DNA from: Phoronis australis
Lineage: Eukaryota; Phoronida; Phoronidae
Length of the DNA: 64,000 bases
Direction of reading: 5' to 3'
Assembly (NCBI GenBank): GCA_002633005.1
Contig: NMRA01000050.1
Location: 1,150,944-1,214,943, forward strand
Below are positions 1-13,900 of this stretch, in pieces; the first letter of the stretch is position 1, and each line of letters starts with the position of its first letter. A program made the position numbers and the translations under genes. The notes under the pieces are model-generated. The model was not told the origin of the DNA. It did no database searches and saw only the letters and a list, made by a program, of their open reading frames with translations.

Positions 1-830
1 TTAAAATTGACACGTGCCTTCAGGTACAGTAGATGTGCATTTGTTAATCATGTTTAGTATGCGTAGCATCCATTCGGTCAACAGTCGGCTTGTTTTCTCT
101 CTACCCGAGTAGCTTTTGATGTCGTAACGCGTTCACGCAGTGCCACGTAGGGCAGTTCATGGAGCTGTTAACAAAGGCCTCTCTTGAGCATGTGTGGCTT
201 TTGAAATATACGGTTTCGCTTGTACCCACTAATATAGCGCCACATATCGAAAAGAGCCCTGTTGAAAAATGATGAACGACACACTGAATTACATGTACGT
301 CTGAGGGCATCAATGCGCATGCCTTGGTAGGTTTCATTACTTTAACCAATGAGAAGCCATGTTAACAAAAGACAGTGCACTGCGAAAAAAATGTTTCTCG
401 GTACAAAACGTGACCACGAAAATGTTAATAGTTTAGACCAAAAGAGCGACACTTTACACTGTTATTGCTATCGTTTTAACCAATGCCGGAACAAGGTATT
501 TTGCGTTCAATTCAATCTTTACTCAATTCAAATCACTGACATTTGCCGTGCAGTGTTGAGATAGGCTTACCTGGGTGACTGTTCTGTCTCGTCTATGTGT
601 TGCAGTATTCACATTTGCGCAAAATTCACGTGTTCAACCGCCGTTTGCAACTTGTCTACTTTTGTATGTACATATTAACCCGTATAATATGTACCTTGTT
701 GTACACAGTTTGTTTGACAGTCGGATTTATTTCCTGTTACATACATACGCAGTCGGTACAACACAGTCTAGGATGTTTGGTTACATAACACTGTTTGAGC
801 AAATAAATGTTTAAGGAGCCAAGCTGAATT

Positions 831-1122
831 CAGTGGCGGATTCAGGGGGGCCAAGGGGGCCATGTCCCCCCCCCCTAAAATTTTACCAGATACCATTTGG
901 CAGCTCGGGTGCGAATCGCTGACTAGCACATGCGCCAGGGGGTGAATAAACAATGCATAGGCCTTGAACAATTACCTATTTTTTTTAGTCAAAAAGTCCG
1001 CAAACCCAAAAATTCGAGTGCCCTGCATCCCTACATTTTAGGCTGGGCGCGCGCATCTGCCGAAATTCTGGTTATTCCTGTGCCCTTTCCCCCCATAGCT
1101 CAAAATCCTGGATCCGCCCCTG
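831..1122. mobile_element. hAT-like non-autonomous element with TIRs
   Basis: It begins CAGTGGCGGATTCAGG and ends with the inverse of CAGGGGCGGATCCAGG (14 of 16 match). GAATT flanks both sides (826-830, 1123-1127). The ends carry homopolymer C/G runs. The CAGnGGCGGATCnAGG end is widespread in hAT-type MITEs of animals. There is no transposase frame. Confidence 0.6.
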
Positions 1123-2232
1123 GAATTGATTAAATTATTGAAAACTGTGATACTGCTACGTCTGCAAGTGTTTCTCTTTTAAAGTTTGCAATTTTGAGTA
1201 AAGAGAGGAGAAGTGCTACGTTAATTATGGTTTGTAGGATATGCTCGTAGCGCCACCATTTGACAGTGCCAGCCGGTAGTGTAAATTTCCTAACGCTCAG
1301 ATATCCGTAGAACTTGTTAAGCTTGTATCGATAGTGCCAACACAGGCCTGTAACCAGACTGCAACCATGTTGTGGTCTCTGTATGTCTGTGAGGGGTTCA
1401 GCTTTGTTGCACGACGCGAGGTCACTGATTTCAGACACCTTTTGGTCAATTTTTTCACTCTTTCCACTTGGTGTTTTCTAACGATCCGAGAGCTGTAAGA
1501 TTCCAACAGTTCTTCCAAAAAGAATTAAAACACAAAAACCAAAAAGACAGTTAGTGCATGCCGTTACGTTTAACAGAGACTAATTCAGAATCGACATGTT
1601 TATCATGAAAAAACAACGTTTTGATGCGTAGGCATCTGTCTAGTCCTCACTATTTGCCCCTATAGTACATTGCATCATCGTGTTTTTTATTTCTCCTCGA
1701 GAACATTTATTCCCCGTTGGAAAGAGACATCTCATACTTACAAAACTCTTGATAGCAATATCGGAAAAAAACAAAAAATTTAACAAACACATGTCACGTT
1801 AAATTTGATTGTTCAGTTTCAAGAATTTACATGTACGAGTACATTGACTGCAAAGATCGTTGACATTTACGCAACATTCTATCACCTTTGCATTGGCATG
1901 ACTAAACTCTCATTTAATCGATTACAGCAGAGTTGAGATGGCGTTGACATAAACAATGATCTATTGACCGAACTCGAGTTGACTGATATTGATAGAGAAT
2001 ATCCGCCATTGGTTCCTGAAAGCGTGTTACTGCCCTCTTCATTGTAACATCGTCGCAGTTACAGGGACTGGACCTCATGTTTTATGTAAATGATATGTCA
2101 TTCTATACCGCGCTGTCACGTAATATCTAATAAGACCTCAATTCTTTGAAGACATCAGGGAAAAATAATTTACCACTACACGTTCGTGACGGTTTGATGT
2201 TGTTGCTGGAGGAAAAGAAACAGGAGGCGTCT
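1123..2232. other. Stretch without recognised features
   Basis: AT-rich DNA with only short chance frames on both strands; no domain, RNA or clear repeat was seen. Confidence 0.5.
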
Positions 2233-2629
2233 CAGCCTCGTCCCCAAGCCCCAAGATGGCGCTGAAGGGCTTAACCATTGGAGGCTTGGTTTGTGGAATT
2301 ACCTTTTGCGCAATGATTGGCCGCTGTCTTGACGTCATTAAAACAAAGGCAGATTATAAATAGTCTCACATGCGTTGTTGCTGCCATTCATGAAGCAGAA
2401 GGAATGTTTTGGTCATTGTTTGGAATAAAGGCTGCATTAATGTAGACCTAAATTGCTGCAATATACCGTTAGATTTCATCTTTTTATAAAATAGCAGAAA
2501 ATTACGTTAGCAGTGATATTCCGTGATTATCATAATTATTTGTCAGAATTCTGACATATTTCATTTCGCATAACCAAGTCCCAATTGGTTAAACCAGTCA
2601 GTGCCATTTGAGACTTAGGGACGAGGCTG
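2233..2629. mobile_element. 397-bp TIR element, family shared with 37484-38085
   Basis: The ends are cagcctcgtccccaag (2233-2248) and the inverse of cagcctcgtccctaag (2614-2629), 15 of 16 matching. The interior (gcaatgattg, cttgacgtcatta, catgaagcagaagg) recurs in diverged form near 37.5 kb. It has no coding capacity. Confidence 0.6.
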
Positions 2630-3688
2630 GGGGCGTGCACATGTAGGGTAGACACCAGCAGCCGATTTCATGAGGAAGGTTTAAAGTTAAACCTGATTTA
2701 AACTAGAATTAGACAAGGTTTAAAGATAATCTGCATTTCATAAAGGTGGTTAAACTTTTAGTCCAGTGGTCTAGTAAAACTTGGTTTAACTCCACCAGGT
2801 TTGACTTAAGACCGCATCTTCGGATTCTTCTGAATGAGTTCCACCTCCATTGGTCGCCTATTTCCAATGGTCCCCGATTTTATGTTGCTGAACAGGGGCC
2901 CTGCCCCCTTTGGCCGCTACTATCAACAAAACTTAGATATCCTATTATGAATATACATGTGTGATGTCGCTGCCAGACAAATGACGTGACGTCATCAGAT
3001 GCTATCAAGCTATCGCAATGTAGAAAAAGATTTCTTTCAGTTATCACACTATTGAGAACAGAATAATATTATATCTCAAGAATAATCGAGAAAGCAAATG
3101 AATCGTTCGACGTCTCTCAGAACTCGATATTTGCATTGTGACTAATATCTAACTAGGACCTTACCTCATGGATATGGAAGGCTCCAAATGAAAAAAAATA
3201 CTTCTGTTACCACTTATCCATTGTAAGTTCATTTCAAGATCATTAGCTCCATTCTTAACTAAGAGCAACAATGAGAAACTTTAAGGCGTTCAGGGAATCT
3301 AGAATCTTTTGAGATTGGCGAGGTCACACAAGCCTTTGAAAAGCGAAGCACGTTAACTGACACTGAGAAGGACCTTGCATTTCGGGACACGCGCAGTGTT
3401 TTCTTTTTTGTGAAAAGCGACTTCAATTTGAAGAATTATGTCCAAAATTTGGTCTGGCGCTTCGTTTTCTTCATTACTGAATAATGTTATTGCAAATTTA
3501 GCGCATCTCAACTAAGCAATAGTGCATATAAATTATCTAACTAAAGAGCAAATCTTGAGTGTGCTCTCATCTACTTTATGCATTGTTGACTTGACATACA
3601 GTTATTTGGGAAGTAATTCTACGGAACGTTAGCCGGATGTTCTGTTTTAATTCTCAAGTGAGTCTTCGTAACCGAGCTAGTCACCAAC
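2630..3688. other. Stretch without recognised features
   Basis: A repetitive patch of ggtttaaa-type words lies at about 2675-2760. Otherwise AT-rich DNA with no supported gene. Confidence 0.4.
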
Positions 3689-3772
3689 GATCATCAGTGA
3701 TCAGCATTGATCAGTTAGTGATCAGCAGTGATCAGCAGTGATCAGCAGTGGTCAGCAGTGGTCAGCCAGCAG
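3689..3772 (+). repeat. 10-bp tandem repeat (atcagcagtg)
   Basis: About eight head-to-tail copies of atcagcagtg and close variants (atcatcagtg, atcagcattg, gtcagcagtg), lying 0.65 kb upstream of the gene 1 start codon. Confidence 0.8.
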
Positions 3773-4428
3773 CGGTTATTAAAGGGACATCATCGCCTAG
3801 AAACATGATTTTCTGAAGTTAGACTCAGAGTGGAGTCGCACCTGCAAGTCTGTGGTCGCAGTCAAACCCTTTACTGCCTAACTATACCCCCGCGTATGTA
3901 CTTATAGTCATGTCACTTTGATTTTAGCGGTTGTTTGACACCTAACGTCGAGAATTTGCGATCTGTAACAATAATAACAAAAGCCCAAAGTGTTTCGTCG
4001 TCTTTTGGCTCTGGTAGGCCTAAAAGATTAATAACTTCAAAAAGTCTATCACGTTCAGCAATTAACCTCAAACTTTTTATTACGTGCAACTTGCCCTTTA
4101 ATAAGTGTTTTGCAGCATTTCAAATATAAACAGACTAGCAGTGAACAATGAGGAGTTACTTAAGTGTCTGTGATCGCCTTCATTTTTCTGCGTTCGGTCG
4201 GTTGTTGGAAAAGCTTTTCCTTAGATATTTGCATAGCAAGTATTAAAATTCAGATTGCTTACGTAACCTTGACTAAGTAATCAGTTGCGCTTTCAAGTGA
4301 TGTTTTCACGTCACAGCTACTTAAGCGCTCTATAGTTTAAAGCAAACCAATGAGGCATTCGTTCTGATTGAAGTAAAACCGATTTAGGGAATAGACTTTG
4401 CACACAAGTTTTGGGAAACGTACTGTAG

Positions 4429-4732
4429 ATGGGTGAATTGAAATTATTCGTTACGTGTCTCGTCAGCGCTTGTATTTTTCAAGTCAGTTGCTTTGGAAGA
4501 CAGAAGAAATACAATCTGGTCAGTTCGAAGCGTATCGTGAATGCCGTCGTCAAAAATTTCACGGCGTCGTCTAAGATGGTCTGTGGAGATCTCTGTCTTC
4601 AAGAAAAGGGTTGTTTATCCTTCAATTTTAAGAGTGTCGATAACCTCTGTCGACTGTTCCCGTGCGTTAGCCAGTCGAGTTTGGTCGACGATTCTGATTG
4701 GGACTTTTACACTTCTGCCTGCGCAGTAGCTG
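4429..4732 (+). CDS. Gene 1 exon 1: signal peptide and PAN/Apple domain
   Basis: The ATG at 4429 opens a hydrophobic leader (MGELKLFVTCLVSACIFQVS) with likely cleavage near residues 21-23. The rest shows the PAN/Apple pattern: C52 and C56 (CGDLC), C62 followed by LSFNF, then C74 in LCRLF, and the terminal W91-x2-Y94. C79 and C98 may form an extra disulfide. PAN domains bind proteins or sugars outside the cell. The exon ends in phase 1 at gtagga (4733). The reading frame runs on past the donor to 4845, but that tail has no domain character. Confidence 0.8.
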
Positions 4733-7700
4733 GTAGGAAAATGATTACGTTCTTTAGTTTCTTTAATAAATTTGACGCAATTTCAATTTACATGATTGCG
4801 CAGTTTTTAAACTTGGCCGCTAACGATCTCATGAAGACTTCCTAGACTTAACCCAAATGTTTCAGCACACGATGGTGTTTAAAACATATAATAGCAGCAC
4901 GGCAAAAAAAGTGTGAAGGCTCTTTTCGCGTAATATTGTGTCACTGCAAGAAAGCAGCAACCAAACAACTGTAGTCAACAGTATTTTGAACTTTCACTGG
5001 TTCACGCGGAGAGGTAGGTATCTGTCGCCGGGACCAGAGTATATTGAATAGAACACCGACTTCTGGGGGTTTCTTTGCTGTTTCTTGCCCTGACGTAAGC
5101 GAAAGTCAGGTCACGCGCTGTGACAGTGCGTCGAAGGTTCAAGTCTACACCATGATCTTGTGATTGTATATTTAGTGTTTTAACTACTAGGCCAGTGAGT
5201 ATTCTTTAAGCAGTTGTATGGCATTCTTCTTCTTGTTCGAATGTTTTCAGGAACCACAAATGAATGTACAGACATGGGCGCGACAAACCTTCAGCATTTC
5301 TATTACCCTAGTTTTCATTCAACTACCAAGCATGGAATTGTTACGGTAAATGTCCTAAATTAAGCAGAAAACTTCAACAAAACTCTGTACTCATGTACTT
5401 TCCAATTAGGATTGCTATTTCTGTTGGCGATCTTTCAAGGGGCGTTTTTTTTTTCGGAGATCTCCGGTACTCCTAGGCAAGTGAAACCTGACGTTAAAAC
5501 CTGCATTTCGCCTAAATTAGTTGGGTAAATAAAAAACAAAAATAGATTTGGACATTTTACTCTCATAAGGCGTCCTCGTGGTTTACTTTTAGCGTGAAAG
5601 TATTCTATTTCCGTTATGTGCAATAACAATAATTCTGTTATGCACTCAACAAGACGCTTTTCGAGTTTGTTGATGTTGGCCAGCCCTAAAATTATGAAAA
5701 TGACTCGTGTACTTATTCCTGTGATGAATTCTATCACTGTAAGGAGTATTATGAGGATTGTTCAAAAACCCTCTTGACCCATGACCCCCTTGTCTCACGT
5801 CCCACAACCCCCTCGGTCCAGCCTATACAAGCTCAACTGATTATGTAATAAGGGCTGACTTGCATCAATATCCAGTGGGGCCGGGAGCTCAGCTGGCTTT
5901 TCTTTGCTTTTTTGCAATTAAGAGAGCTGATTAGGCAAGTTTGAAGCCAAAAACGGAAAAAGACAAAGCGACCAAATCAAATCAAAGACCTACCACCGTT
6001 ACAGATGACGTTCCCGGCAGAGTGTAATCGTCTCTGCTGCTCTTTAGTGAATGGCAACTTCAAGCAAGTTGGAGAGACTGCGAGGAGCCGACGAATATGT
6101 AATTTCTTCAGTATATTCATTTGGAAAAATACTGTTACTCTAAAAAGTTTTCTCAATGTTGTATGGCGTACAATGTATATTTTAAACGAGTATGCAGAAG
6201 AAATCAAATAATAATAATGTAAAATCGTGTACATTCACGTTATCGTACTCTCTCCTTACGCTTACTAGAAAGGAATCATTGGTAATCTCTCGTGGAACTA
6301 TTTCCGTGACAAAAAATATCTCGCTCAAAATCTGGTATTTCAGATTACGTTCTCACGTCACTTTCTGTTTTAACCGCCAGACGTGAGCCAGACCAGATTT
6401 GCGTGCAGGTATGTTTTATGGGAAAGTGATTCAGTGCCGTAATATAGTAATGAAATGTGTCAAAAGCGCAAAGGTACATGTACATATATTGCCACAAGTC
6501 GTGGGTCGAGAGAGTTGTGGGTCGTTAGTCGTGGGGGTTGTGGGTAGAGGGGGTCGAGGAAGTTTGAGAACAATCCTTCTTATGTGACCGATTTTACTGG
6601 GAATAAACTGCTTTCTTTATTTTCAAATTCAGTCAGCTAAACATGGCGAATTGCAGTTTTAGCAATAAATTGTAGATGTTTATCATGCTTTGTACTATTT
6701 CCATTTTCACGCAGTTCTAAGGATTTAGTTGGTGGACTTTGTGCAACGTGTACTATATTGTAAAGAGCAGTCTTGTTGATTTTTAATTCACTCAAAATAA
6801 TAAAAACCACAACAACAGCAGTTGCTGACGTGGTAGAACCTGGATTTTATAGGATATGACTTACGACAAGAAGCTAAATCATACGTCCCTGCGCGTGCAG
6901 TTTCGCGCAGTTCTCAGGACCACTTACATGAAAATGGGGTGCACTCGTTGGTACTTTCGAATCAACGGACAACCGTGTCAACATCCGGGCCCTATCGAGA
7001 TCACATGGTTTGGTTATGGAATGATAAATAGGTACCATTCTTCAAGAGGTAAGTGAATAAATATTGTAGCTATCCCTGTGTTAAAATGTTCGCAACATCT
7101 TATGTGCTCAGATAAATAAAGAATTTTATAATAGATTTTGTCTCTAGCAACTCGAAATTGACTTCTGGTAAAAAAGGTCAGGTAGGAATTTATTACCTTC
7201 GTCTAATCTGTGGTTAAATGTTAAGACGAAAGATTGTCAAAACTATTGCACATCGTGCGCATATCGCTTGCATTTGTTTACCTGATTCTCGGTCTAGCAA
7301 AACGTTCTTGACCAAGACGTCCTGGCTTCATCATCTATAGCGAAGGCAAATCTACCCCTGCCATTAAGGGGAGTGTACATGTATACACTGGTAAAATGTT
7401 CAGATTTTATCTATAATGAGTACAAAGGGGGTTTAACTAGTTAGAAATGACTTTGAAAGTGACAAAAATCGAAGAAAAAGCTTTTATTGTACTTCAGTTT
7501 TTTAATATCTTATTTTTTAATTTTCAAAAAATTTTCCCTCGAATTTTTTTCAAAATGTTAAGGGATTATCATCAACTGTTTCCTTGTGCAACATTCTGCT
7601 TATCCATACCAAATATGTGTACAAAATCATTATGATCTTGATTTTGTGGCATTTTTTGTGTGTGAGTTGGGGCAAGCACGCCACTTTCTGTCATTTGGTC

Positions 7701-10700
7701 ACTTTCCGTCTAATAACTAAAAATCTGGTGCATGTATCAAAAAACCCTGGCACGCGATTTTACTTCAGTTCTAAAGGATTTCAAATTGCCAATTTCGTGA
7801 AAATTGACTCACGTGTTGCAAAAAATACGCCCAAATCTTGTCACTACCCTGAAATCACGAGCCGAACGGCTTTGAACTTAAGCGGCATCGATTGCTACTT
7901 GAGGTCAAAGTTCGTTTAGAAGGCGCCGTCATAATGTTTCAATTTTTGTTGATGTGCTAGAAATAAAGCTGATATATACTTCATGCTTAGAAAATGTGAC
8001 ATACCTGTTTGTTTACAGCCTAATTTTAATCATTTTTACTAACTTGTGAAGCACAACAGACGACCAAAACAAACATGGCTGTCACGTGGGCGGAGCTCAG
8101 CGTTGATCTGTTGTCTGCTGTTCTGGTGTGCCGACCACACATCATTAAAAACATGTGTTGATTGTTTATGCGACTCACCTGAACTCTCCACTCAGAGTGG
8201 TAAAAGACTCTCTAACTATATTACGTAGACCCGAGGCCTGACTAAGGCTGAAGCGCGTTCGATGGGAAGCTACTTTCGATCAGCATTAGTATTCCAATAT
8301 CATATGTAGTTACCGTCTTTTCATAAACCAATATATGTGTTATATCACAAAGCCGCGTTACTGTCTACATGACAACATTGGCGACGAGAACAAAGAACTA
8401 CTTTCATCGTAATGGTTCAACATTTTCACCTGCCTGTACCGCCAACATTTTGACCGAATGGACATTGCGATGAGAATATAGCACTTTTTGCGCAAATATG
8501 GTCGCTTGGGTGAGATTCTAAAGTTACGAAAGTTTCTTACCTTGGTTTCCACTAAAATCTCATAACAACATCATGATTTTTAATTCAGGGATAGGTTTGA
8601 ATCTGGGCACCAGAACAATTTTGTTATGTTGAAAACTGGGTCATTTCCCTACTTCTTTAGGTTACGGCAGGCGGCAATTTATTAAATCCACTGAGTTTGG
8701 CAGCCTAGTTTCTTTACGGCGCGGTCCTAGCACAGAAGCACGGTTTATCTCCAAAAACTCTACTCTGATGGCATGTAGTTGTCCATGTCTCGCGCGCACG
8801 GCGGGTCTTCATAGCGCGTGCGTGCACTCTCATCAAATCGTGCAACACCACCTACGTCGACACTCATCGTCCTTTCGAAAGACACCTCACCTTTCGACTT
8901 CTGTTGCACACGCATAGTTTCTGCACTGACTCCTCAAGCTGAATGTAGCAATGGCTTCGATTGGACTTGGCTTACTCAATTTTTTACAGGTGAACAAACA
9001 GGCTCAGGCTCGGATCAGGAGTTCACCATTTCACCATCAACTTTCACATGGTCAAAAATAGAAATATTTTATTCTTGGTCTCGCTACAACATCTATGTCA
9101 GCTGGTACAGCACTCTAAATGGCCCGGTTACACAATGCTTGTTGACAGGGTTAGATTAGAGCTAGTGTCCTTGTATACATGTAAGCTCCGCCCCACTTGT
9201 CAGTCACTGAGCTGGTGAGCAGTCAAGCCATATGACTTACTGAAGCTTGGTCAAATATAATTAAAAAAACAAGTTTGGATTTTCAGAATGATTTTATTTT
9301 TCTTCACTATACTGTGCACCAAAAATTAAATATTAGGGTGAGATAAAAATGTAAAAAACTGTCAAAATTATTTTTGTGTGTATCCACTTGCCTTAAATCG
9401 ACCAGAGTGATTCAAGAAAGGTTTCTGAAGCTTAAATAGCGGTGAAACACAATAAACATTGGGGCCGAAATTTGGGGCTTGGGGCTTCGTACATTTTTGC
9501 CACCCCACACACACTAAAGAAAACCTCCATGCGCTTACGGTTGATATTGTTGTTACGTGATTGGACATTGCTTAATTTCCAAAAACGATATTTCCACTGG
9601 TTGTGCATCTAAATAATACATTGATAGTTTACTTAATAAGTGATTTAAAACACTATATTCATTAACATTTTTCATGTCATCCTCACGAAAATTAATTTTG
9701 AGGAGGAAAATGAAAAAAATGAGTGTACTAATTAAATATTAATATAAAATAGTATTAAACCTGACTCTAGAACCTATTCGGGCCTCGTAAAGCCGTTGCC
9801 AATAATCGCACCTGTTTCCGTGGGGGAGGTGATTATGACAATATCTCTAAGACAGATATTTACCCCTGACAGTCGATGGAATATGCGACAGTATTGCGGC
9901 TGGGGAAATAGTTGTAGAGCTTGCCGTTGAACCATGTGATCAGCAGATACCTCCAGCGACCTGCGACACCGGTTGGCCATTCGGGACTGGTCTGATTGGA
10001 TTGTCAATTACCCTTGAAGAAAATGACATGGGAAAGACAGCAGGTGGGTTGGTGGAAGAAGTCACCTTAAGCGTGACGTAAACGTTCACATTCAAATTCA
10101 TTTTCCTGTCTTAGGTGTAAAAGATTATTGAAAAACATGTTCCACTGTTTGACTTGAGTGTGCGATACCAATTTCTACTTTCAACTGTTCCCATTATATG
10201 TGCTGCACGTGATCCCCTTCTCCAGTGCAGAACACTCTAAAATTTGATAACAGAAGCTGTCCTGTCAGGAACTACTCCAACGTTGGTAGGATGAAAAGAG
10301 TGTTCGTTTACTCACTCACACCATTAAATAAATCGAGAAGATTACATGTATCTCAGTGGCATGGGATATGACCTTTGTCGGAAAATCGGACAAAAGCAAC
10401 ATTACCAATTTCTTAAAATCACCAAAATTTAGAGGTCAGTTAACTGTTCCTCAATCCTATGTTCCACAACTGATGTTCCCCCATCTCTATGTTTCCCGTC
10501 CCAATTCCTCCGGGTGATGTTCTTTTGTTGGATCTGGAGTGCATAAGCTTAGGCATGTGCGCCAATACCGTTACGAAAAAGAAAACTTTTTTTAACTCTC
10601 AGAGTACAAGGGGAGTATACATGTAGCATGTTTGCGCTTTTTGCTGTACTTGGTAAATGCCCATGAGAATCAGGTAAGGTATTTGATTAACGATGACGAG

Positions 10701-10907
10701 CAAATGCAGTTTGTTTTACCTTCAATTGTTCAAGTTTATTGTATGCGATAGGGATTTTGAAACAGAAATTTAAATTACGTGTATGTGGACAGGCTTTTAC
10801 CGTTTTAATAGTTACTGTGTTAATTACTGTTGTTGTTATCATCAATATTCTTGTTATTGTTATTGTTATTGTTATTGTTGCTATTATTATCATTATTGTC
10901 ATTGTTG

Positions 10908-10941
<34 letters not shown>

Positions 10942-13900
10942 CTTCATCATGTTTCATACCCATTTGGAAAATCTTGAAAATGTGGAAATAAATAATTCGG
11001 AACGTAACGAACATAGGCTGCCATTTGTGATCGTGATACATGTTAATGAGCGACCGTCACCTACCGATCAAAAACATAGCAAAAACAGCGCATAAAATTT
11101 ATGATGGAGACTGACTGAAATTGAATGATGGAGAAGTCAGGAGCATTTGACAGCTTAGGAGATCATAATTTTTTTTTTACCCGATTCATGTAAAACCTAT
11201 GCGCCGTAGTAGTAGATAAGGTAGTTATCTTAACGTGAAGCTGACTCACCACCTAACGTATAGTCAGGAAACCAGTCAGTGAAGTTGACACTGATACGGT
11301 TGGAATTCTCCTTTTCTCATAATTTTATTCTTCAATAATATACATTGATAATTTTTAAAGGGTGAAAGGGTGAACAAGAAAAAGGGGCAAGGACTTTCAC
11401 TCACACACTCATTCACACACTTCATCATTTAATGATAATACTACTAAACAATATATGAGTTAAGTATATAACAGATATTACAGATTCATTGCATGGCAGC
11501 ACCGAGGCTCTCCCACATTTTAATATTAATATTGTCCGGTTATTTTTGTTTTTGAAAATTAAATATCGAAATTTTAATATATTTTGACATGAATATTTTA
11601 AGGGCAGACCAATCTGGATGCAAGTGCTGTTGACTACATAAATAAATAAAATATTGGGCGATGATTTCATTTTTGGTTATTCTGACTTCTTCCTTAAGGA
11701 AAGGTGTCAAAATGTCCTGAACATTAATCAACAATCTTTGCACTACATCACAAAGGAAAAACATGTGTTCAGTACTCTGTACTAGATTACAATAGGGGCA
11801 TTTATCTGAATTAACAATCTTCATCTTATATAACAAAAAGTTAGTATACACTCTGTTATGTAACAACATATACTTAAAAGAATTCTCCATGACTTAAGCT
11901 ACTGAGGGTAGCGTGAGGTGACATACTCCATGACACAGGTCTAGTAGTGAACAAGATGATTCTGATTTTATGACGGTAAATGGTCTAAATCAAAAGTTTC
12001 TCAAGAGGTGGCGTGGACATGTTGCTTAGGCTCACTCCATGAATATCGTGCTTGAAATAAATCCGCAGACTCATTTCAGCCTTATTTTTCCCATGCATGT
12101 CAAGGACACCCTATCAAAATGCTTTTTTGAAACATGATTGTATGTCTTCATTAAAACTCAAACTGCAGGTATTTGTTCTTCGCTGTCGCGATTCAACATT
12201 CAGCAAGCACTCATAGACAAAGACATCGTCAGTAAAAATGGGACCCTTTGGGTAAGACATTTTTAATTATCTAGAAACTGCGATACTTTCGTTCAGAAAG
12301 CTTTTCAACAATTCTAAGCTAAACTTTCTTTCTTCATTAAGAGTTTGCGCCCTACTGTCTGTGTTTGTGGGGTAAGAACTTGACGTCGATGACAAAGTTG
12401 CATGTAATGGAGTGCAAAAACGGTGACGAAATCGATGAAATGGAAGAACGATACTGCGGTAGAAACGACGGTAGTAATGCTAACGAGTGTCCATATTTAT
12501 ACTTTGTATTACATGCAACCTACTAACTTTGGCAATATTAATGATGTTACTATGTTCTACAGTCTCGAGAGTTTGAGAAGCGTGCAGACGACACTGCTAT
12601 CCACGTGATATTTATTGGCACGCTCATGGTGCAGGGCCTCGGTTTAACTCAATGGACAATACTCTTTAACGGCAGCACGTGTAAGGATCCTGGACCTGTC
12701 AGTGGAATTCTGACTAATGATCGCGAGTTCGGTACAATGGACTCCACAAACGGAGGTGAGAAACAGTAGTGCTGACAAACTACATGACAAATACTTCCAC
12801 TGTTGGTACAATTTTCCGCCGTTGATACCTACATGTACATCTCCTAGAGTTGGATAATTCACCGACTGGTCTTAAAACGTCTTCAGTTGGCGTTTCGATC
12901 GGTCATTATTCGGACCCAGTTTGTAGTAACCGAATTCAGACTCAATTTTGTCTCGAACATGCGGCTTAATTAATCTTCGGTTATGGCATTATTTAACTAC
13001 TGATTCGTTAGATTACTAAACCAGGCCTTAGAATTGATCAATTTTCGAGTGTTGAGTCGATTATGTAATCAATCTCCCATGAACACGTGAGCAGAAAGCG
13101 TCCATGTTTGGTAGGCTACAACTCCAGTTGGTACACCCATTCACAGTGCTACAGGAGGTAGGGTTTTGTAGACTTTCTCGTGGCCACCACCCTATGGTCA
13201 GTGCTGTCACGCAGTGCAGTTTAAAAACTATAGGTAATATGAACCTGACAATAAGCGAAAATTAGTCATTAGAAAATGTGTTTCACGGTCGACACCTCAC
13301 GGCAAAACGCCGAATTTTTTGTGAAGATGCTACATGTATGTACATGAAACATGTGATGTTGCTGTTACAGGAGCACATTTCTAAAAATTCGTAGTCGTTT
13401 CTCCTGCTCTTTCCGTTTCACCTACTGACCAAAATGAAAAATACATGTAAATCAGATGTCTGCTATTCACAGAAAAATATCACTCGCGATCACAGTGGAC
13501 TGAGAGGACTAGCTACTCGTATCGGCTTTTCATGAGAAAACATTGAAAAGCCATCGGGGAACAAGTACATGTAAACCCGCCAAGCATTGTTTGTTGACCA
13601 GTAACAGGTGAGGTGTTGGTCGCAAAAAGGTCCAGCGTGTCCAATGGTTCTGATCGTGGGATCACTGGTATGACGTTATAACTTATGGCTATGACGATGG
13701 AAATTTCTTGTCCATCAAAGAACACTTTCATTTCATACCCGATCCTACTACATATGCTGTTGAATTTGATACAGACTGTGTTTGATCTTCATCTTTTTAG
13801 TCGATGGTATCTGTAATGGACTGGCTTCCGGTAAAATGAATGTATCACTACACGCTTCCACAAACAATGGGGATATAACCGTTGCTATAGGTTATGGAAG

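Noticed and set aside
4733-4845. Continuation of the PAN exon frame to a stop at 4845
   Set aside because: A donor at 4733 and phase-matched acceptor at 5251 give a better model; retained-intron use cannot be excluded.
5136-5146. tRNA B-box-like ggttcaagtct
   Set aside because: No matching A box or cloverleaf could be drawn around it.
8818-9159. 113-codon frame in gene 1 intron 3
   Set aside because: Phase chain of gene 1 is complete without it and it resembles no family.
10687-11095. Several open frames on both strands with poly-I/V or poly-N/D products
   Set aside because: Products of a microsatellite.
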